Notes under the pieces: model-generated | The model's database searches: none | Seen by the model: the letters and a program-made list of their open reading frames with translations, nothing else | What the model was told of the DNA's origin: nothing | Shown here: positions 24,894 through 33,448 of the stretch, one piece after another | How the letters are laid out: each line of letters opens with the position of its first letter | Position numbering within the stretch: the stretch's first letter is position 1 | Assembly: GCA_963702695.1 (NCBI GenBank) | Contig: CAVPDS010000015.1 | Coordinates: 1-64,000 of the forward strand | From: VAZQ01 sp963702695 | Lineage (GTDB): Bacteria > Pseudomonadota > Alphaproteobacteria > Rhizobiales > Xanthobacteraceae | Length of the DNA stretch: 64,000 bases | Direction: 5' to 3' | Program-made: the position numbers and the translations under genes

Positions 24894-25306
24894 GAGTTCC
24901 CTGCTTGCTTGAGTTTTCGCTGATCGATGAAACGCATGTTGAACGGACGTCCGGCCACTGCGTTCCCGAGCGCATCCGTGAATGGCAGCGGCGCGCAACG
25001 CTTGAGCGTGGTCGCGATCGCAGTGCGATAGGCGAGCCGCTCGTCGTCGGTCGCACCAGTAGTCTCGAACGTGATGCGCGGTTTGCCCAAAATCTCGCCG
25101 TTGCGCTTGAAGCTGAGTTGCACGGTGATCTGCATGCCCGGGCGCGATTGGTCAAGCGGCGGCGGGACCCAGCAGGCGCGCAGCGCCAGGAACACGTCCC
25201 GGATGGTATTGAGTTCCGTCGGCGGGGCTTGCGCCACCGCGCCTGAAGCCAGCAGGGCTGCGGCGAGCGCCGTGGTGCCAAGCGTCAAAGCGGCGCGCGG
25301 CGTCAC
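24890..25306 (-). CDS. Exported TonB/TolA-C-terminus-like protein, paralogue 1
   Basis: 138 residues with a clear signal peptide (MTPRAALTLGTTALAAALLA, cut near AVAQA). The mature domain reads IRDVFLALRACWVPPPLDQS, QITVQLSFKRNGEILGKPRI, then a helix with a Cys (LKRCAPLPF) and RPFNMRFIDQRK. This pattern (ACW...VPP, 'V.L.F..dG.i.g.p', helix, Cys) recalls the C-terminal domains of TolA/TonB proteins, which is inference. It is overlapped at both ends by four-base ATGA junctions, with the paralogue before it and ppiB after it. Confidence 0.75.
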   Translation of the reverse strand: MTPRAALTLGTTALAAALLASGAVAQAPPTELNTIRDVFLALRACWVPPPLDQSRPGMQITVQLSFKRNGEILGKPRITFETTGATDDERLAYRTAIATTLKRCAPLPFTDALGNAVAGRPFNMRFIDQRKLKQAGNS

Positions 25307-25908
25307 TGCTGCAGCTTCCGGTTATCGACGTAGCGGATGTTGATCGGACGCCCGGCGACCGCGCCGCCTAGTCCGGCCGTGAACGGCATCGGCGTACAGC
25401 GCGTGAGTGCTTCAGTGATCGCGCGATGATAGAGGTCGCGAGCATCGTGTGGCGCATCGGGGGTGGTGTAGGTCACGCGCGGCGCCCCCATCAACTCGCC
25501 GCTGCGTTTGAATGACAGCCGCACCGTCATCTGCATGCCGTAGCGCGCCTCGTCCGACGGCGGCGGTACCCAGCAGGTGCGCAGCGCGTCGAACATCTGC
25601 ATGATCGTGTTGAGCTTGTGCTCGCGCTTGTCGGCGGCGTCGTCGCCGCCCCGGCCATTGTTGTCGGGCCCGACCACGGCGGGTTTGTCAGAGGCGCTCT
25701 CGATGGTCAGCCGCAAATCCTCGCCGATCGGGTTTTCGAATTCCGGTAAGCACGGCCGGCGCTGAAACACGCTGCAGTTCGAAGGATTGCACGGATGGCG
25801 GTCGAACACGCTGCATTGCGCCGCCGTGGGCTTTGCATCGAACAGCGCGCTCCCCGCCGCCAGAGCGGCGAGGCCGGTTGATACAAGACCTGCGCGCAAA
25901 ATGCTCAT
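25303..25908 (-). CDS. Exported TonB/TolA-C-terminus-like protein, paralogue 2
   Basis: 201 residues. Signal peptide, then a Cys-rich linker not found in the paralogue (QCSVFDRHPCNPSNCSVF, QRRPCLPEF). The same domain as the neighbour follows: MFDALRTCWVPPPSDEARYG, MTVRLSFKRSGELMGAPRV, LTRCTPMPF and RPINIRYVDNRKLQQ. The four linker Cys could form disulfides in the periplasm. The pair sits between an exported and a cytoplasmic cyclophilin in a tightly packed operon, suggesting a shared envelope-folding context (inference). Confidence 0.75.
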   Translation of the reverse strand: MSILRAGLVSTGLAALAAGSALFDAKPTAAQCSVFDRHPCNPSNCSVFQRRPCLPEFENPIGEDLRLTIESASDKPAVVGPDNNGRGGDDAADKREHKLNTIMQMFDALRTCWVPPPSDEARYGMQMTVRLSFKRSGELMGAPRVTYTTPDAPHDARDLYHRAITEALTRCTPMPFTAGLGGAVAGRPINIRYVDNRKLQQ

Positions 25909-25930
25909 GCGAGGCCTATGGTGATGCGCC

Positions 25931-26479
25931 TTACTTGATGTCGGCGGCGACCTGGACCTTGGTCATCATGTCCGGGTTCGGCACCGGCTCGCCCTTCTTG
26001 ATCTTGTCGACGACGTCCATGCCGGACACAACCTCACCCACCACCGTGTACTTGCCGTTGAGGAAGGCGCCGTCGGCATACATGATGAAGAACTGCGAAT
26101 TCGCCGAATTGGGATCGCTCGCCCGCGCCATGCCGACGATGCCGCGCTTGAATGGCACGCTGGAGAACTCGGCCTGCAGGTTCGGATATTTCGAGCCGCC
26201 GGTGCCGTTCTTGTTGGTGCCGTCGCCGGTCTGCGCCATGAAGCCCGCGATCACGCGGTGGAACGGCACATTGTTGTAGTAGCCGTCGCGCGCGAGCTGC
26301 TTGATGCGCTCGGCATGCTTGGGCGCGATATCGGGTCGGAGCTTGACGACCACGCGGCCCTGCGTGGTGTCGATCACGATTGCGTTCTGCGGATCGGCGC
26401 CGGCCGGCAACTGCGGCTTCTGGGCCAGGGCGGGCGCCGCGCAGACGAGGGCGGCGAAGAGGGCGAAGATGCGGATCAT
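25931..26479 (-). CDS. Exported peptidyl-prolyl cis-trans isomerase (cyclophilin)
   Basis: 182 residues with a signal peptide (MIRIFALFAALVCAAPALAQ). The complete cyclophilin core is present: VIDTTQGRVVVKLRPDIAPKH, YYNNVPFHRVIAGFMAQTGDG, GGSKYPNLQAEFS, FKRGIVGMARASDPNSANSQ, FFIMYADGAFLNGKYTVVGEV and VVDKIKKGEPVPNPD. FHRVI, QFF and the usual catalytic Arg are intact. Catalyses proline isomerisation during folding of periplasmic proteins. Starts at ATG 26479 with a GGGAG site upstream, and lies 15 bases after the stop of coaD. Confidence 0.93.
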   Translation of the reverse strand: MIRIFALFAALVCAAPALAQKPQLPAGADPQNAIVIDTTQGRVVVKLRPDIAPKHAERIKQLARDGYYNNVPFHRVIAGFMAQTGDGTNKNGTGGSKYPNLQAEFSSVPFKRGIVGMARASDPNSANSQFFIMYADGAFLNGKYTVVGEVVSGMDVVDKIKKGEPVPNPDMMTKVQVAADIK

Positions 26480-26494
26480 GGAAGCTCCCGGGAT

Positions 26495-27019
26495 TTAAGG
26501 ACCGGCTTTGCCGGCGACTGGCTTTGAAGCAAATTTGGCTCTAAGTCGTGTCGCCACCGATGGCGGCACGAAGCTCGATACATCGCCACCCATCGCAGCG
26601 ATCTGCCTGACCAGTGTGGCGGTGATCGGGCGGACGGCCGGCGACGCCGGCAGGAATACGGTCTGCACGTCGGCCGCCATGGCGCCGTTCATGCCGGCCA
26701 TTTGCATCTCATAATCGAAGTCGGTGGCGCTGCGCAGCCCCCGGATCAGCACGGTCGCGCCCTCGCGCCGCGCGGCGCTGACGACGAGATCGGCGAACGT
26801 TGTGCAGCGCAATTCAAGGCCGGCGGATTGCGCGATCGGGCCGCAGGTTTCCTGCAGCATCGCGAGCCGATCCTCAGTGCTGAACAGCGGCGCCTTGCCG
26901 GGGTGGGTGCCGATCGCGAGCACCAGCCGGTCAGCCAGCCGCGCCGACTGGCGCACCAGGTCGAGGTGGCCGTTGGTCACCGGGTCGAACGACCCCGGGA
27001 AAAGCGCGGTACGCGGCAT
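26495..27019 (-). CDS. coaD: Pantetheine-phosphate adenylyltransferase
   Basis: 174 residues from ATG 27019 (MPRTALFPGSFDPVTNGHLD). Transfers AMP from ATP to 4'-phosphopantetheine in coenzyme A synthesis. The nucleotidyltransferase motif is PGSFDPVTNGHL. Further family landmarks are IGTHPGKAPLFSTEDR, IRGLRSATDFDYEMQMAGMN and ITATLVRQIAAMGGDVSSFVP. The last takes the place of the ISSS motif of E. coli in a form usual for this bacterial group. First gene of the leftward run coaD, cyclophilin, two TonB-like, ppiB. Confidence 0.95.
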   Translation of the reverse strand: MPRTALFPGSFDPVTNGHLDLVRQSARLADRLVLAIGTHPGKAPLFSTEDRLAMLQETCGPIAQSAGLELRCTTFADLVVSAARREGATVLIRGLRSATDFDYEMQMAGMNGAMAADVQTVFLPASPAVRPITATLVRQIAAMGGDVSSFVPPSVATRLRAKFASKPVAGKAGP

Positions 27020-27196
27020 GCGCGGGGGTCTAGCCCGTGGGTTCCGGAACCGCAAGAGCGCCGCCTCCCGGGACGGCAACGCCGGTCCCCTCCCCCGCGA
27101 ATTGCGGCGGAGTGGTGAACCTTTTGTGTCTTGCCGCAACCAACGACCACAAGGGCCTGGAACAGGCCCCGGAGCAGGCGCGGACAGGGAGCGTGG

Positions 27197-27481
27197 ATGC
27201 TCTTCAGGATTCTTGCCGGCATTGCGGCTGCGGCTCTGGGAGCCGCGGCGGTTCTCGTGTTTCCGGGCGTGAGCCCCGACGTCGAGGCTGGCTTCCCGTC
27301 GAGCAGCGGCATGGCGCTCTCGAGCGGCAAGGGTGACCGTCTCCCAATCCACCTCGCCGCCCCCTCCTGCGCCAAGGCCTGGCCCTATTTCGAAACCGAT
27401 TGCCTGCGCGACCGCACCCCGACCGCGAGCCAGACGCGCGCGATCCGTCTCATCAGCGTCGATCGGTCGGCCGGGAAATAA
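27197..27481 (+). CDS. Small exported hypothetical protein
   Basis: 94 residues from ATG 27197. A hydrophobic N-terminus (MLFRILAGIAAAALGAAAVL) acts as signal or anchor. The mature part contains two Cys eight residues apart (APSCAKAWPYFETDCLRD), which may pair, and ends RAIRLISVDRSAGK. Similar short proteins with a 'KGDRLP..C..WPY...CLRD' pattern are common in Bradyrhizobium relatives. No function is known to me. Divergent from coaD, so the 178-base gap holds both promoters. Confidence 0.65.
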   Translation: MLFRILAGIAAAALGAAAVLVFPGVSPDVEAGFPSSSGMALSSGKGDRLPIHLAAPSCAKAWPYFETDCLRDRTPTASQTRAIRLISVDRSAGK

Positions 27482-27619
27482 GTCGCGTCACCCGCCGACC
27501 TCCCCTTCCCTGCGACAGCATGCGCGCCCGAACCGCGCTGATGCTTGACCCGGCCGCCTCCCGGCCGTGAACGGTCCGTGCTACGATCCGCTCCGGTTGG
27601 GATATCGCTCATCCGGGAA

Positions 27620-28336
27620 ATGCCGATGGCCAGACGCCTTGCACTTGCATGCGCCGCCGCCGCCGCGGGGATCGCGTTGCTCGCCGCGCCGCTTCCGGCG
27701 CTGGCGCAAAATCCTCCGACCGAACGTGAACTGAACATCTATGCCGGCCTGCATGCCGCCGCCGCGACCGGCGACGTCGCGGAGATCGAACGGCTCGTCA
27801 AGGATGGCGAAAAGCTCGAGCTGCAGGATGCCAGCAGCCGCACGCCGCTGATCGTCGCCGCCTTCCGCAAGCAACACGCCGCGGCGGCCGCGCTCCTGAA
27901 GCTCGGCGCCAATGTCAACGCCCGCGACGTGCAGGGCTACGACATCCTGACCATCGCCGCGGTCAACAATGACATGGAACTCGTCAAGCTCGCGCTCGCC
28001 AATGGCGCCAACGCAGGCGCGGTCACCGGCACCTCGAGCAGCACGGCGCTGATCTCGGCCGCCCATCTCGGGCACGTCGAGGTCGTGCGCGCGCTGATCG
28101 AGGCGAAAGCGCCGCTCGACCACGTCAATTCGCTCGGCTGGACCGCATTGATCACCGCGATCGCGCTCGGCAACGGCAGCAAGGAGCACATCGAAGTCGT
28201 CGAGGCGCTCGTGAAGGCCGGCGCCGACGTCGACATCAAGGATCGCCAGGGCCGCACTGCGCTCGATTACGCGCGCTCGCGCCACTACACCGACATGATC
28301 AAGGTCATCGAACCGGCCAGCGGCCGCAAAACATAG
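27620..28336 (+). CDS. Exported ankyrin-repeat protein
   Basis: 238 residues from ATG 27620 (alternative ATG six bases on). Signal peptide MPMARRLALACAAAAAGIAL ending PALAQNPP. Five to six ankyrin repeats fill the rest: AAATGDVAEIERLVKDGEKL, RTPLIVAAFRKQHAAAAALL, YDILTIAAVNNDMELVKLAL, STALISAAHLGHVEVVRALI, WTALITAIALGNGSKEHIEV and RTALDYARSRHYTDMIKVIE. Probably a periplasmic protein-binding scaffold; its partner is unknown. Followed 22 bases later by the first of four Bug receptor genes. Confidence 0.85.
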   Translation: MPMARRLALACAAAAAGIALLAAPLPALAQNPPTERELNIYAGLHAAAATGDVAEIERLVKDGEKLELQDASSRTPLIVAAFRKQHAAAAALLKLGANVNARDVQGYDILTIAAVNNDMELVKLALANGANAGAVTGTSSSTALISAAHLGHVEVVRALIEAKAPLDHVNSLGWTALITAIALGNGSKEHIEVVEALVKAGADVDIKDRQGRTALDYARSRHYTDMIKVIEPASGRKT

Positions 28337-28358
28337 ACGCCCTCAGGGAGAGCGATTC

Positions 28359-29330
28359 ATGCGAGTTTTTGTTGCGGCCGCGCTCGCGGTCGGCCTGTCG
28401 TTGTCCGCCACCGGCGTGCAGGCGCAGACGCCGTCCTATCCCAGCCACCCGGTCAAGCTTCTGGTGCCGTTTCCCGCCGGCGGGCCGGTCGACGTCATGG
28501 GACGCCTGGTCGCGCAGACGCTATCGCCGGCGCTCGGCCAGCAGGTGATCGTCGAGAACCGTCCCGGCGCCGGCAGCACGATCGCCGGCAAGGCGGTCGC
28601 GACCGCCGATCCTGACGGCTACACGCTGCTCGTCGGCAGCTCGGCGACGCTCGCAATCGGCCCGACGCTCTATCCCAACGCCGGCTACGATCCCGCGAAA
28701 TCCTTCGCGCCGATCGCGTTCGTTTCGAGCGTGCCCTACGTGATGATCACGCGCGTGGACGGCCCGGCGAAGACGCTGTCCGGGCTGATCGCCTACGCGA
28801 AGGCGCATCCGGGCAAGCTCAACTTCGGCGTCCCGAACGGCGCGCCGCCGCACATGCTGGCGGCCTGGTTCCGCAGCGTGACCGGGACCGACATCGTGAT
28901 CGTGCCCTATCGCGGTGCCTCCACCGTTATCACCGATCTCATGGGCGGGCAGGTCGATCTCGGCTTCGAGACGACCTCGGTGACGTTCGGCAATGTCCGC
29001 GCCGGCAAGATCCGGGCGCTCGGCGTCGCCACCGCCGCGCGCCTCCCCGATCTCACGGAGGTGCCGACCATGATCGAGAGCGGCGTGCCGGATTTCACCG
29101 CCAGCTCGTGGACCGGCATCATGGCGCCGGCCGGAACACCGCGGCCGATCGTCGACAAGCTCAACGCGCTCATCAACGAGGGCCTCAAGTCGCAGATCAT
29201 GCAGACGCGATTCAAGCAGCTCGCGGCGATCGCCGACCCCGGGACGCCGGAGAAATTTGCGGCCTTCATCACCAAGGAAACGCCGAAGTGGTCGACCATG
29301 GCCAAGCTTGCAGGCGTGCAGCCGGAATGA
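28359..29330 (+). CDS. Bug/TctC-family solute-binding protein 1
   Basis: 323 residues with a signal peptide (MRVFVAAALAVGLSLSATGV, cut after QAQ). The Bug fold is shown by SYPSHPVKLLVPFPAGGPVDV, the ligand-binding loop ENRPGAGSTIAGKAVATADPDGYTLL, AYAKAHPGKLNFG, GAPPHMLAAWF, YRGASTVITDLMGGQVDLGFE and TMIESGVPDFTASSWTGIMAP. These periplasmic receptors normally feed TctAB permeases with carboxylates; no TctA/TctB gene is in the window. First of four tandem paralogues; its stop overlaps the next start (ATGA). Confidence 0.92.
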   Translation: MRVFVAAALAVGLSLSATGVQAQTPSYPSHPVKLLVPFPAGGPVDVMGRLVAQTLSPALGQQVIVENRPGAGSTIAGKAVATADPDGYTLLVGSSATLAIGPTLYPNAGYDPAKSFAPIAFVSSVPYVMITRVDGPAKTLSGLIAYAKAHPGKLNFGVPNGAPPHMLAAWFRSVTGTDIVIVPYRGASTVITDLMGGQVDLGFETTSVTFGNVRAGKIRALGVATAARLPDLTEVPTMIESGVPDFTASSWTGIMAPAGTPRPIVDKLNALINEGLKSQIMQTRFKQLAAIADPGTPEKFAAFITKETPKWSTMAKLAGVQPE

Positions 29331-30346
29331 TCCAAATGCGCAAACATTTCGAGCCGCCGTCCCCGCGAAGGCGGCGACGACGGAGTGCCGTGTTCGCCGC
29401 CTTCGCATTACTCCTGGCCGCCCTCGGCACCGCGAACCCAGCCGTCGCGCAATCTTATCCGAGCCGACCGATCAAGCTCATCGTCCCGTTCCCGCCGGGC
29501 GGGCCGATCGACGTGATGGCGCGGCTGTTGGCGCAAAAGCTTTCGGCGAGCCTCGGCACCATGATCGTCGAGAACCGTCCCGGCGGCGGCAGCACGGTGG
29601 GCCTGAAGGCGGTCGCCGGCGCCGACCCCGACGGCTACACGCTGCTGTTCGGCGGCACCATGACGATCAGCGTCGTGCCCGCCGTCATGAAGGGACCGGA
29701 GGCCGCGACCACCAGGGCCATGGTGCCGATCTCCATGGTGTCGAGCACGCCGTTCGTGCTGATCGTCGCCCCGCGGTTGCCGATCAACTCGGTGCAGCAA
29801 CTGGTGGCGTACGCCAAGGCCAATCCCGGCAAGCTCAACTTCGGCGCGCCCGCGGGCGCTACTCCGCTGCTGGTCGGCGAGCTGTTCAAGCTGAAGTCCG
29901 GCATCGACTTCACCACCGTGCCCTATCGCGGCGCGGCGACCGCCATGAACGACATGATCAGCGGCCGGATCGACATGGTGCTGGAGCCGACCTCGGTCAC
30001 GCTCGCCCATGTGCGCGAGGGAACGATCCGTCCGCTCGCGGTGACGAGCCGGGCGCGCAATCCCGAACTTCCCGACCTGCCGACGATGGGCGAGAGCGGC
30101 GTGCCCGGCGTGGTCGCGGTGTCGTGGACCGGCGTGTCGGCGCCCGCGGGCACGCCGGCGGACATCGTTACCAAGCTCAACCGCGCCATCAACGACAGCC
30201 TCAGGGCGGAGGACATGCAAGCTTCGTTGCGCAAGCTCGGCGGCGAGCCGCTTGGCGGAACGCCGCGGGATTTCCGCGCACTGCTCGCCGAAGAATCGCC
30301 GAAATGGGTTGAGGTCGTGAACTCGTCCGGCCTCAAGCTCGATTGA
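29327..30346 (+). CDS. Bug/TctC-family solute-binding protein 2
   Basis: 339 residues from ATG 29327, overlapping the previous stop. The Arg-rich lead (PSPRRRRRRSAVFAAFALLL) forms a positively charged signal peptide ending NPAVAQ. Bug motifs: SYPSRPIKLIVPFPPGGPID, ENRPGGGSTVGLKAVAGADP, AYAKANPGKLNFGAPAGATP, YRGAATAMNDMISGRIDMVL and TMGESGVPGVVAVSWTGVSA. The signal region overlaps a gtccccgcgaaggcgg sequence resembling the dispersed repeat at 12583, so the lead peptide may be partly repeat-derived. Ligand unknown. Confidence 0.9.
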   Translation: MIQMRKHFEPPSPRRRRRRSAVFAAFALLLAALGTANPAVAQSYPSRPIKLIVPFPPGGPIDVMARLLAQKLSASLGTMIVENRPGGGSTVGLKAVAGADPDGYTLLFGGTMTISVVPAVMKGPEAATTRAMVPISMVSSTPFVLIVAPRLPINSVQQLVAYAKANPGKLNFGAPAGATPLLVGELFKLKSGIDFTTVPYRGAATAMNDMISGRIDMVLEPTSVTLAHVREGTIRPLAVTSRARNPELPDLPTMGESGVPGVVAVSWTGVSAPAGTPADIVTKLNRAINDSLRAEDMQASLRKLGGEPLGGTPRDFRALLAEESPKWVEVVNSSGLKLD

Positions 30347-30378
30347 AACAAACAAACGGTTATCGAAGGAGAACGCTC

Positions 30379-31353
30379 GTGAACCGCAAGGCACTCTGGC
30401 TCATCGCCGCTGCGCTCCTGGCGCAAAGCGCCGCGAGCGGCGCCCAGGCGCAGACCTATCCGAACCGGCCGATCAGGATCATCGTGCCGACGCCCGCGGG
30501 CGGCCCGGTCGATGTCGTCGCGCGGGTCGTCGCCAATGGCCTCAGCAAGACGCTCGGCCAGAGCGTCGTCGTCGACAACCGTGCCGGCGCCGGCAATACG
30601 ATCGGCTCCAAGGAAGCCGCCCTCGCCGATCCCGACGGCTACACGCTGCACTATTCAAGCTCCAGCGGGCTCGTGATCGCCCCCTTGCTGCAGAAGAACG
30701 CCGGCTACGACCCGATCACGAGCTTCGAGCCGATTGCGCTGGTCGGGCAGAGCACGGAGATCCTGGTCGTCAATCCTTCGGTGCCGGCCAAGACGGTGCA
30801 GGAACTGGTCGCCTACGCGAAGGCCAATCCCGGCAAGGTCAACTTCTCCTCGGGCGGAGTTGGCGTGCTGCCCCACCTGATCGGCGAATGGTTCAAATCG
30901 GCGGCCAAGATCGACGTCGTGCACGTTCCGTATCGGGGCGGTGGACCGTCGATCAACGGCCTGGTCGCGGGCGACGTGCAATTCACCTTTGAGGGCACCA
31001 GCGTGCTGGTCCCGCTAATCCAGGCGGGCAGGCTCCGGGCATTGGCAACCCCGAGCAAGACGCGCATCCCGGAAATGCCGGAGCTTCCAACCATGATCGA
31101 GAGCGGCTTTCCGGGCTTCGCGGCCACGAGTTGGACCGGACTGCTCGCTCCCGCCAAGACGCCGAAGCCGATCATCGACAAGCTCAATGCGGCGGTCAAC
31201 GAAGCCATCAAGACGCCTGAGTTCAAGGCCGCGCTCGCCAAGCTGAGCACCGAGGTGGTCGGCGGCCCGCCTCGGGAACTCGCCAACATGATCAAGGGGG
31301 ATCTCGCCATATGGGGCCCACTGGTGAAGTCGCTCAACCTGCAGACGGATTGA
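30379..31353 (+). CDS. Bug/TctC-family solute-binding protein 3
   Basis: 324 residues from a GTG at 30379, chosen because gaaggagaacgctc precedes it. Signal peptide NRKALWLIAAALLAQSAASG ending AQAQ. Motifs: TYPNRPIRIIVPTPAGGPVD, DNRAGAGNTIGSKEAALADP, AYAKANPGKVNFSSGGVGVL, YRGGGPSINGLVAGDVQFTF and TMIESGFPGFAATSWTGLLA. Third of the tandem set; about 200 bases of apparently non-coding sequence follow, containing a short tcatggccgggcttgtcatc palindrome near 31374. Ligand unknown. Confidence 0.9.
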   Translation: MNRKALWLIAAALLAQSAASGAQAQTYPNRPIRIIVPTPAGGPVDVVARVVANGLSKTLGQSVVVDNRAGAGNTIGSKEAALADPDGYTLHYSSSSGLVIAPLLQKNAGYDPITSFEPIALVGQSTEILVVNPSVPAKTVQELVAYAKANPGKVNFSSGGVGVLPHLIGEWFKSAAKIDVVHVPYRGGGPSINGLVAGDVQFTFEGTSVLVPLIQAGRLRALATPSKTRIPEMPELPTMIESGFPGFAATSWTGLLAPAKTPKPIIDKLNAAVNEAIKTPEFKAALAKLSTEVVGGPPRELANMIKGDLAIWGPLVKSLNLQTD

Positions 31354-31560
31354 GTCGCGAAATGATTCCCCGTCATGGCCGGGCTTGTCATCGCAAGTCG
31401 GGTCTACCCGGCTTGCGAACTTTTGTCCGGCAACTCGGGCAGGCCCGTGTTGCGATGCCGCCGACGCCTTCGCTCGCGGCGCTGAAAACGTGGGTGCCGA
31501 CATAACGCCGGCCCTGACGGAGTGAAAATTCCAAATCATCGCATGCGGAGTAACGAAGTC

Positions 31561-32529
31561 ATGCCAACACGCCGCCTGCTGATCGCCACCATCGCTACCG
31601 CCGTCCTGGTCGCGCCCGTACACGCGCAGAACTATCCTGAGCGCACGATCCGGCTCGTGGTGCCGCAAGGCCCAGGCGGCCCGACCGATCTGCTGGCACG
31701 GGTGGTGGCGCAGCGGCTGCAAACGGCGCTCGGGCAGACCGTCGTGATCGAGAACCGCGGCGGCGCCGGCGGCGTGATCGCGACCAAGATGGTCGCCGCC
31801 ACCGAACCCGACGGCTATACGCTGCTGTTGGGCAATACCAGTACGCTCGCCATCATTCCGGCGCTCTCGCGCACCGCCGGCTACGATCCGGAGAAGGCGT
31901 TCGCACCGGTTGCGAAGCTGGTGGAGACCTCGGAGGTGCTGCTGGTCAATCCTTCCGTCCCCGGCACGACGCTGAAGGATTTCATCGCCTACACCAAGGC
32001 CAATCCGGGCAAGGTCAGCTTTTCGTCAGCCGGCGTCGGCAACATCCTGCATCTCGCCGGCGAGATGCTCAAAGCCCGCGCCGGCATCAGCATGGTGCAC
32101 ATTCCCTACAACAGCGGGGCCGAAACCGTGACCGCCGTGCTCGGTGGCAACGTGCAGATGACCTTCGTCGGCATTGCCGGCGTCAAGCCGCTGGTCGACC
32201 AAAGACGATTGAAGGCGCTGGCGGTGACGAGCCCGAAGCGGCTCGCCGAATTCCCGGATGTGCCGACGATGATCGAGAGCGGCTATCCCGATTTCGTGGT
32301 GCGCGCCTTCTTCGGCTTGGTGGCACCGGCCGGCACGCCTGCGGCCATCGTCAATAAGCTCCACGCCGCAATCGAATCCGGAATTTCCTCCCCGGAGATG
32401 CAGAAGACCTTCGCCAATGTCGGCGGCGAAGCCGCTCCCGGCTCACCGGCGGATTTCGCCGCTGCGATCAAAGCCGAGCGGGCGAAGTGGGGCACGGTCG
32501 GCAAGGCCGCCGGCGTGACGCTGGAATAG
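31561..32529 (+). CDS. Bug/TctC-family solute-binding protein 4
   Basis: 322 residues from ATG 31561 (MPTRRLLIATIATAVLVAPV; ggag ten bases upstream). Motifs: NYPERTIRLVVPQGPGGPTD, ENRGGAGGVIATKMVAATEP, AYTKANPGKVSFSSAGVGNI, YNSGAETVTAVLGGNVQMTF and TMIESGYPDFVVRAFFGLVA. The binding loop has YNSGAE where the other three have YRGG/A, so its ligand probably differs. Last Bug receptor of the cluster; the ModA-like gene follows 80 bases later. Confidence 0.91.
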   Translation: MPTRRLLIATIATAVLVAPVHAQNYPERTIRLVVPQGPGGPTDLLARVVAQRLQTALGQTVVIENRGGAGGVIATKMVAATEPDGYTLLLGNTSTLAIIPALSRTAGYDPEKAFAPVAKLVETSEVLLVNPSVPGTTLKDFIAYTKANPGKVSFSSAGVGNILHLAGEMLKARAGISMVHIPYNSGAETVTAVLGGNVQMTFVGIAGVKPLVDQRRLKALAVTSPKRLAEFPDVPTMIESGYPDFVVRAFFGLVAPAGTPAAIVNKLHAAIESGISSPEMQKTFANVGGEAAPGSPADFAAAIKAERAKWGTVGKAAGVTLE

Positions 32530-32608
32530 CGCCCGCGATAGGTCTTGCGGCTGGACCACCGGCATCTCATTGTCCAACCGGATGGACATCATCCCCGGGG
32601 AGGCGATC

Positions 32609-33362
32609 ATGACCAAGCAAGCGCGGGTTTCTGCGGCCGTCGGCATTGGCCTGTTGTTCGCGATCGGGCCCGCCAGCGCCGCCGAGATCAAGATCATGGC
32701 ACCGCGCGCGATCCAGACCGTGCTGGCCGAGGCCGGCCCGCAATTCGAGCGCGCGACCGGACACAAGATCACCGTGAGCGTCGATCTCGCCGCGGTCGTG
32801 ACGCGCCGGGTCAATTCCGGTGAGGCTTTCGACATTGCGGTGGCGGCGCCCAATCAGATCGACGGCCTGGTCAAGGACGGGAAGCTGATCGCCGACACGC
32901 GCACCGATCTCACCCGCGCCGGCATCGGTGTCGAGGTCAAGAAAGGCGCACCGAAGCCCGACATCAGTACGGCGGACGCGTTCAAGCGCGCGATGCTCAA
33001 TGCCAAATCGGTCGGCTATCTCAAGATCGGAACGAGTGGCGCGATGGCCGCCGCCGCGCTCGTGAAAATCGGGCTAGCCGACACCATTAAAGACAAGCTC
33101 ATCCTTCCGGTAGACGATGTCGTGTCGGAGATGGTGGCGGAAGGAAAGATCGAAATCGGCATGGTCAACATTTCTCAGAATCCTCACCACGCCGGGCGTT
33201 GAACTGGTCGGTCCGCTGCCGCCGGAACTGCAGTCCTACATCGTGTTCTCCGGCGCGGTGAGCACGAAGTCCGCTGCGCCCGATGCCGCACGCGAGCTGA
33301 TCAAGTTTCTCAAAGGCCCGGCGGTCCCGGTGATCAAGGCGCAGGGCATGGAGCCGGGGTGA
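32609..33362 (+). pseudogene. ModA-like periplasmic substrate-binding protein, frameshifted
   Basis: Starts at ATG 32609 after ccggggaggcg. Signal peptide MTKQARVSAAVGIGLLFAIG ending ASAAE. The type II binding-protein fold reads IKIMAPRAIQTVLAEAGPQF, FDIAVAAPNQIDGLVKDGKL and YLKIGTSGAMAAAALVKIGL. The first frame ends soon after IEIGMVNISQ. One extra A near 33177 (cagaatcctc for expected cagatcctc) shifts the frame, and the second frame continues LTTPGVELVGPLPPELQSYI to the C-terminus (VIKAQGMEPG). A one-base correction gives about 250 residues. No ABC permease or ATPase is adjacent, so ligand and partner are unknown. Confidence 0.78.
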
Positions 33363-33448
33363 AATCGATCCGGGGATTATGGATTCCAGGCTCGCGCCTT
33401 TGGCGTGCCCCGGAATGACCAAATCAACTCAATCAGCTGGGTTCGGTA

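Noticed and set aside
33363..33448. Palindromic sequence (tccgggg...ccccgga type) after the ModA-like gene
   Set aside because: Inverted segments exist but are short and imperfect; not strong enough to call a terminator or a repeat copy.
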